NCBI GenBank assembly: GCA_036674765.1
Contig: JARVKI010000025.1
Location: 62,001 to 126,000 of the forward strand
Length of the DNA stretch: 64,000 nt
Source: Seiridium cupressi
Taxonomy: Eukaryota; Ascomycota; Sordariomycetes; Amphisphaeriales; Sporocadaceae
Direction: 5' to 3'
This document shows positions 57,670 through 64,000 of the stretch, piece by piece (position 1 is the stretch's first letter; each line of letters begins with the position of its first letter). Made by a program: the position numbers and the translations under genes. Under the pieces are notes generated by a model. The model worked only from the letters and a program-made list of their open reading frames with translations, had not been told where the DNA came from and made no database searches.

Positions 57670-60062
57670 CTAGCTATGATTTCCAGAGCGATACAGTTCT
57701 GCAAATTGCGACTCCCTAGACAGCAGAGCAGCAGGGGGTGTCGAATTCAACCAACACACCGCTATTGAGCACAGCGACTCGATCATAGTGATGGACAAAC
57801 CGGAGACGATGCATCACGGAAAGGACTGTGCGAAAAGTAAACTCGCTATCTATGAGTTGTTGCATAATCTTTTCAGTCTCATGGTCGACACTGGGATTAG
57901 CTTGTCAGCCGTTGTATACTAAAATCCGAACACGCGCACGTGGTTGCGCGACAGTCGCATAGGCAGGGTAGCCTGACTCAGGAGACAGGTTAAACATACC
58001 TGCTAGTGGCCTCGTCAAGGATAAGGACCTTGCTTTTCCGGACCATAGCACGCCCGCGACAGAGGAGTTGCCTCTGGCCCATGGACCAAGAGGTCGCTTC
58101 ATGGGCATATCCAAGCCGCCTTGGTGGACAATGCCATCCCAAGGACCTAGCTTTTGCAGTGCGCGGATGATATCTTCGTCCGAGCCGCTTTGAAATGGGT
58201 CTAGGTTTAAGCGGATGGTGCCGGTCAGCAAAGAAGGCTCTTGCGTTACGACGCTAAGTTCTAAGCGGACGTCGGCTCGGGGATGCTTTGACATATTGGC
58301 ACCATCGATGGTGATAGAGCCTTGCTGGATCTCGATCATGCGCAGCAGGGCAAGGATTAGGCTGGTCTTCCCGCTCCCGGAAGGACCACAGATCGCGATC
58401 TTTCCGCTGGCCCGGATGGCCATAGACATGTCCTTGAGCACCGGAGGTGAAGATGGTCTATGTATAACAGTCAGAAAACTACTGTGAAAATACCACCTTG
58501 TAAGCTCAGTCCAACTTACGAGTGGCCTGCAACAAGGCCGGATAGCTGAATGGCTCCAGTGGATGGCCAATCTGCAGGCAGTGGCGCCAGAGACGTGGTA
58601 TTTTCCTCCGGATCGGTGGTAGTCGCGTAATTTGGGACTCGTGATACGGCGCCTACCGACGTCTCCATCAAAGTAACTGCTGTTATCTCGCCAAGGTCCA
58701 TAGTTCTGGTGCAGACTGTCTGACCCTGCACAAGCGAGATCAGACCTCCTCGAAGACGAATTGTGAAACGAAAGGTTGGATAACCATGCAGAGCCTTAGT
58801 GATCTTTGACAAGAGCCTTCGGTTAGAAACGACGAACATGGCTTCGGGGCCACTCATCTTACAGCCATGCCCATATAAACGATGGCGAACGCCCCAATTA
58901 GCCCCTTGCCAGTTGCCATGGACTCCTCGGGAGCGCCGACCCACACAACAGTTCTCTCAATAAGAAAGGGTTGACAGAAAGTGAAGCCGGAATAAAGTAG
59001 GCGTGGGAGTATTGCAGCTAGAAATGGACCGCGATAGGCACGCAAACATGCACGTAATAGTGCATACTTCCTAGTTTTTACTTCTAACCATTCGACCTCG
59101 TTAGCAGGCGCTCAGTTTCGTGGTCAGCAAAATGCGAGCCCGAACACACCTGTTTGTGACCAAGCTTTCCGTAGTTTTTCGGCTACTATGTCGTTGTTGA
59201 GCTTGGGGTCAAGGTCCGGGAGGTCATCAACCGAAAGGATAGTCGTACCCCAAGCGAAATGTCCCAGCTAGCCGGGCAAAGGTCGCTCGCGTCCAAAAAC
59301 CGCTGAACGGCTCCGGTGTCGCGGGTTCTATTGTTGCTGCCATAAGAGTCGAGCCTTTCTCTATAGACTCCACGATCACTGAAACGAAAGTGAGCGCAAA
59401 GCTGAGCGTGAGTACAATTGCTCCATCCCTCGCTTCAGGAATGAGCCACAATGTCATGACGCGTGCAATGTCCACTAATGCCATTGCCGACAGAAGCAGA
59501 ATGGGTAAAGTCGATGGTCGAATGGAGCGACTGTGGTGTTGGAATGATAGTAGCATCACATGAGCGATCGATACTACTTGTAATACATCTATTACCACTG
59601 CGGCATGGCTTCTCCAAGCGGAGGAACTGTTCAGTCGCCTCAGTGCGAGGAATACAATCTGGCATACCAACAAAGCGCTGAGTGCTACCTACATTTGCGA
59701 GTGTTAGTAATGGCCCCCAGTGACACAAGGTAACTTGGAAATCAGAATCCAGCTGCATATCAGCCATGGCAATAACGCTAACATACCCGCTTCCAGAGCA
59801 AAGGTTTGGACAACTCGACACGCCGAGGTTGTCTCCATAATTGCCGCGATGCTACTGTAAACAGGAGTAAGAACAAGGCGGACGGCAGGCAAGAGAAGAA
59901 CAGGTCCTCGAAGAAGATGGTGAAATCGATTGCGCGACACGCGATATCGACTCGCGGGCCGAATGCATCATCGGCGGCCGCCACACACCCTGCCGTCAAC
60001 GAGGTCATCTCACCATTTACTGTGTTTGAATCTGGCACGGTCTGGGTGGCAAGCAGCACCAA
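57670..60062 (-). pseudogene. ABCC-type ABC transporter gene with internal deletion
   Basis: The N-terminus (AADDAFGPRVDIACRAIDFT) and membrane domain TMD0 with SFQHHSRSIRPSTLPILLLS and LVDIARVMTLWLIPEARDGA match fungal multidrug/MRP-type ABCC proteins, then DDLPDLDPKLNNDI and the start of TMD1 (LRGGLISLVQGQTVCTRTMD). After DLGEITAVTLM the sequence jumps to ETSVGAVSRVPNYATTTDPE, which belongs just before the second nucleotide-binding domain, so most of TMD1, all NBD1 and most of TMD2 are gone. NBD2 keeps Walker A (ICGPSGSGKTSLILALLRMI) and, one frame over, the signature region [20 protein letters not shown] and Walker [10 protein letters not shown]. Frame shifts lie near the second splice region, before SVDDLPD, before SWSMGQRQ and near the C-terminus. 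Not functional. Confidence 0.85.
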
Positions 60063-61845
60063 CTAAGGGATGGACTCTGGATAAAGAGACCGATGTGTAA
60101 TCGCATGGAAGCGAAGAACCAGATTCGCCGTTCGGATATCATATTATCGGAAGGATGGCGAGTGCCTTGGCCTGGTGGATTTCATTTATGTATGGGTACG
60201 CCATTGGAAAGCGGCAATCCTGCCGATTGGTCGTCACTCCCTTTTGTCATGAAAGTTGATGTGCAACCAGCCTAACAACAGCAATCAAATCAACAAGATC
60301 GCCGGAAGAAATAGTACAATTAATGAGATATCTTCAGACACGAAAACGACTCTTCATGGAATAAGGACCACTATATTACGCTAAAAGTGTAGTTATAGTT
60401 GGTGGTAGTTGCCTCTATCGTCAGGTGGGATTAGTGGGAGTCGGCACTAACCAGCGATACAATGGCATGACGACAACAACGATTACGCGAGACTAGCTAA
60501 CTCTGAACTTATTTCGGGGTTCGGCACTCATGCATCAACTCCAGCTTAGCCACCTGGGAATGTGGAGGGTTGGAAATTGGCACCGTACTGTTTGTTATAA
60601 TGTTCACCCTATGTCGGACGGCCGAAGCTTGCCTTAGCCTTAGCTACTGGCCTGGGAGCCCAAACACCCCAGGCCGCTCTGCCCAACCACGAGAAACTCA
60701 GCTGGTGTGTTTCGCTGTTATGCTGGGTGTATGGGTCAACCGAATGGATACAGAGAGGATATCTTGATATGTAGTTCTGGCATCAGGTAACTGTCACGCG
60801 GTGTATGGTAGGATAAGGGATAAAGAACAGGCTCGTAGCACGGAGTGCTACAATTATTTTCTAGCCTGTTCTTATTAAGTATGTACCTAATACTTTGTCT
60901 ATGTGGAAACCTTGACAGTAACATAGCGATGGCAAAGAGAACAATCATTACAGTCCTACTTGTACCGGCCCCTTTGACAAAGTCTTTGTAGAGTCTCTTT
61001 GGTCCCCTTAATACTAATCAATGATCCAGCTCTTATAACTGCCGAGAAGTCGTCCGTATCGGAGTTTCGCCGTCTTATCGTACCAACAGTTTACTCCTGA
61101 TGTTCACTTCATACTATGGTTGACCTATGCTCGACCGGACTTTTCAGCACCTATAGAATGGGAGTTGCTGGGAAAGGAATTTGAAATATCTTCCTAAGTC
61201 CAGAGTAGGTTTTCCCCTGGCAAATCCTTAGAGAAAAGGGTGAGAAGTCTGATGGATAACCCACACTGCCTGGCAGTATTCTGCCACCGGGAGTATGGGT
61301 CACCCAGGAGTAGATAGGTTCACCTCCAGATCCAGCTTCCCCATACTTTAGGTTTACCAAAATACATGTTTCTACCCATATTGCGTGCCTATTAGGTTAT
61401 GAGCCCGGTTTTTGAGGTTGTCATCATCATCGCCCTCAGCTTCAGCTTCCCCATCCTTCAGTACCACCAACAACAGTCAGGAGCAAACAAAGGCCAAAAT
61501 TGATGAAAGAAACAATACAAAGGGCCTTGATGTTTCGAGCATTAAACAGTGTTCATTGTGTTAGGTTGGAACATTGCTATTGTCATCGTGTGCAGTATAC
61601 CATTGTCTAAACAAGCGCATTGTCCTTACTTCTCAGTGACAAGGACATTGCAACCCAAGACAAAGGCGAACATGGTCATTGCGATATAACGACTCTGCGC
61701 TATGGAGCTGTATTGGTGCACGAAGGAGAGTATTTCAACCCCCCGCTGCCCACGAGGAAAATTTTATCAGGAGAAGTAAGAACCATCAGAATACTTCTAT
61801 TTATCAACCGTCAATCAACAAACTCAAGCTCACGATAGATTCAAA
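60063..61845. other. Divergent intergenic region, 1.8 kb
   Basis: No supported gene. It contains copy B of the dispersed repeat (61250-61390) and the promoters of the ABC pseudogene and of the hypothetical gene at 61846. Confidence 0.5.
61250..61390 (+). repeat. Dispersed repeat, copy B
   Basis: Same orientation as copy A at 8967. The first 34 bases differ at one position; downstream, CCACCGGGAG and GAG insertions separate otherwise matching blocks (TAGATAGGTTCACCT, CCAGCTTC, CCATATTGC). The left edge is sharp at TGATGG. Confidence 0.7.
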
Positions 61846-62607
61846 ATGACTGGTCAACCACAGGATAAAGCAGCACAACTAGCCCGGATCTTCCAGGCTA
61901 GACAAGCAGCGAATGCTCAAGCAAGCAAAAGCTCTCCTCGCCAGGCAGATCCACCCAGCCACCGGCTTAGCCAAGCGGGAGCATCATCCGCTTTAGCCCA
62001 AACTCAAGAAAAGCCATGGCCAAGACAAGGTGAGCAAGGCCAAACATCCACACCACAAGCACCCACTCACCAAGCACAGCCTCGGTCGTCGCCGTCGAAC
62101 TTCACCACGTACGGCTACCTCACCCTCCCGGACGGCTGCCAGCTGCCCGTCGACGAGTTCTGCCTGCCGGCGACGCCCCAGGTGCCCATCCACACCGAGG
62201 GCCGGAGCTGCAGTTGCAGCGGCGACGGGAACGACACGGCGGCGAGCATTTTCATAGCCTACCCCGGCTTTGCGCAGCGCGCCTGGGGCTGGTCCGAGGC
62301 CCAGGGCAAAGAGGTCGCCCGGGCGCGGCTGGAGAGCTGGCCGGAGCTGGTGCGGGACCGGGTGCAGGAGCGCATCGACGGCCGGATGGACCTGGTCCTA
62401 CTGCAGAACATCCAGAAGGCGCTGCGCGAAATGGCCAAGAAGATCAGCGGCGCTGACGGTCCTAGATCTAGGCTGTGGGAGGGCGAGGACGAGGTGGCCA
62501 TGAAGGTGAGGAAGCATACACAGAAGGAGGAACAGGGCTTCTGGAGATTCGGCCGAAAGAAGGACAAGTCTGCGGGAGCCAAGGGTGAAGAGGAGAAGAA
62601 GAAGTAG
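61846..62607 (+). CDS. Hypothetical protein with low-complexity N-terminus
   Basis: A single exon of 253 residues. Residues 1-85 are rich in Gln, Ala, Ser and Pro (start MTGQPQDKAAQLARIFQARQ) and probably disordered. The middle (FTTYGYLTLPDGCQLPVDEF, then a Cys-rich SCSCSGDGND, then FIAYPGFAQRAWGWSEAQGK) and the helical LVLLQNIQKALREMAKKIS look folded. The end is highly basic (GRKKDKSAGAKGEEEKKK). High GC in the centre supports coding. No family is recognised. It could be nuclear given the basic tail; that is inference only. Confidence 0.65.
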   Translation: MTGQPQDKAAQLARIFQARQAANAQASKSSPRQADPPSHRLSQAGASSALAQTQEKPWPRQGEQGQTSTPQAPTHQAQPRSSPSNFTTYGYLTLPDGCQLPVDEFCLPATPQVPIHTEGRSCSCSGDGNDTAASIFIAYPGFAQRAWGWSEAQGKEVARARLESWPELVRDRVQERIDGRMDLVLLQNIQKALREMAKKISGADGPRSRLWEGEDEVAMKVRKHTQKEEQGFWRFGRKKDKSAGAKGEEEKKK

Positions 62608-63015
62608 ACACGAACCTGAGAAATCTATTCTGGAAATAGTTGGGTAGAGGCCATAGAGATGGTTCAATAAAGCGAAGATTGCCTTCGTGGGTGATGTTCA
62701 ATTAAATCACAAGAGAAACATGCAATGTGAGACAAGCTTCGGTGATGATAACATCATTCTAGCTGTAGTAGAAAGCCATACAATAATGAACGTCCAAATG
62801 ACACGACAGTGACAGTCAATTGAATTTGTAGTAATAATGAATAGTGGAGCAACGCCACGAATATAGATCTCAGCAAATCCTGCTCCAATGACCGTGGTAT
62901 CATAAAACACTGAACCTCAACACTGCGCCTTAATAGAGAGTACCAAGCCTGGATTCGGTATGCACACCCGTTATTCGTCCATCGGATGTCAATTTTACTG
63001 GCGTCTACTTGCCCC
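62608..63015. other. Intergenic (convergent)
   Basis: Spacer between convergent genes; nothing recognised. Confidence 0.5.
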
Positions 63016-64000
63016 CTAAATAGTCTTCTCGTCAACCGCCGGAGTAGTGGTAGCAGCAATCGGGGTCTGCTTCGTACCATGACCAAAAGGGGCATCGACC
63101 TTGACGTTGCCCGCCTCGATCTCCTTCTGCAGCTGGTCGAGTCTGCTCTCCTTCTTGTAGCTCTTCCACGCCGGGCGGCCGGAATCAAACACGTCGTCCA
63201 TCTCCTCCAAAGTGAATCCACGTGTCTCCGGAGCCAACAGCGTCATGTGGATGAAGGCGACGCCGTTGAAGGTGGCGAAGATCATGTACATCTTCCAGTT
63301 GATGTTCCACAGCAGCGGCGGGACGGCGAAGGCGAGGACCATGTTCCAGAACCAGTTGGAGGCTGTCGCGAGCGAGACGGCCTTGGCGCGGACTTTGCTG
63401 GGGAAGATCTCGGCGGGGTACGTCCATGAGGTCGGGCCCCAGGTTGTAGCGAAGGTCGCGACGAAGAGGTACGAACAGGCCACAATTGCGGACGAGGCCG
63501 ACCGGTTGCCCTGGACCACCCAGGTGATCTGATCGAGCTTAGGGTTTGTGAAGTCATTGGCGTGACCGTGTACGGCTTGAAGAGCACCTGGAAGTTGTGA
63601 GCGAAAGACGAAAGTTATCCTGACATGTATACGTACCTGAAATGAAAAGCCACAACATCATGAAAAATGAGCCGAAGATCAAGGCGGGTCTCCTTCCAAT
63701 CTTGTCAAGGTACAAAATAGCAGGTAGGGTCATGACAACGTTGATGATGTATTGGATCGCAGACGTCAGGAGTTCGTCAGCAATGTCGGCACCCTTCATG
63801 ATATAAACGATATAGTACATCATGATGTTCATACCTGTGTCATTTTTAGCTGGCGTATCCGGTAGTGGCTTAAGGTAGTAAGGTGCTTACCACAAAGTTG
63901 CGACCACATCTGAATGGACATGCCTAGTACAACTCGCTTGAAGATGCGTGGCTGAACCAATGCCTTGAAGCTCGAGATGGCTTCTTCACGCTCAAATCGT
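63016..64000 (-). CDS. MFS sugar transporter, partial (5' end outside window)
   Basis: The 3' part of a sugar-porter gene: exons 63016-63587, 63637-63834 and 63891 to beyond the window edge, with introns of 49 and 56 nt. Family motifs are VLGMSIQMWSQLC joined to GMNIMMYYIVYIM in helix 7, LDKIGRRPALIFGSFFMMLW, TTWGPTSWTYPAEIFPSKVR, and the end motif LAPETRGFTLEEMDDVFDSG. The C-terminal tail of about 60 residues is hydrophilic (KKESRLDQLQKEIEAGNVKV). It should be a plasma-membrane hexose or related transporter. It differs clearly from the transporter at 40258, so it is not a recent duplicate. The visible part is intact. Confidence 0.9.

Noticed and set aside
1..64000. CRISPR arrays, bacterial operons, rRNA genes or prophage
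   Set aside because: No regularly spaced repeats, ribosome-binding sites or rRNA sequence was seen; intron-rich genes show a fungal nuclear origin.

Overview
The window is nuclear DNA of a filamentous ascomycete (Pezizomycotina, probably a Sordariomycete; no species is claimed). Genes carry short introns (about 48-85 nt) with GT-AG ends and CTRAC-like branch points, lie on both strands, show no operon structure, and belong to fungal families: fungal N-terminal STAND-type domain, SRR1-like, Sulfotransfer_4-type sulfotransferase, AA13 lytic polysaccharide monooxygenase, fungal F-box, fungal HSP70-like, fungal ABCC transporter. Most exon models below were rebuilt by hand from splice sites, and each intact spliced model gives one continuous frame.

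Layout. 1-10.5 kb: pyrroline-5-carboxylate reductase, a fusion of a fungal N-terminal domain to a DnaJ C-terminal domain, a dead proline-iminopeptidase-like gene, an SRR1-like gene and a CCCH zinc-finger gene. 11-18.7 kb: a dead F-box gene, a sulfotransferase-like gene, a large SF1-helicase-like protein with eroded ATPase motifs, and a remnant resembling a secreted GH5 glucanase. 20-27 kb: an RBR-type ubiquitin ligase-like gene, an HSP70-like gene with two in-frame stops, and a coiled-coil protein. 28.6-42 kb: an oxysterol-binding protein, an orphan reading frame with three amber codons, an AA13 starch LPMO with CBM20, hexokinase, a frameshifted TatD gene, a haloacid dehalogenase-like gene, an FAD monooxygenase with one stop, and a sugar transporter. 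43.7-50 kb: amidohydrolase, a cysteine-rich metallothionein-like protein, and RCC1. 50-64 kb: a gene-poor 4.4 kb stretch, a zinc-finger gene, two proteins of unknown function, a deleted ABCC transporter, and a sugar transporter running off the right edge.

How the genes relate. Housekeeping genes (proline synthesis, hexokinase, RCC1, OSBP) are intact and alternate with accessory genes, many of them broken. Starch LPMO, hexokinase and a sugar transporter lie within 11 kb and fit extracellular polysaccharide use, but nothing shows coregulation. At least eight genes are pseudogenes. In several the only lesions seen are in-frame stops of the kind C:G to T:A changes create, which suggests repeat-induced point mutation or long neutral decay. 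In the TatD and ABC genes single-base indels dominate, and assembly error must be excluded there.

The most unusual item is the 598-residue fusion at 3484-5449: an NLR-like fungal N-terminal domain joined through a disordered linker to a substrate-binding DnaJ C-terminal domain, with no J domain. The same window holds a divergent HSP70-like gene that is decaying.
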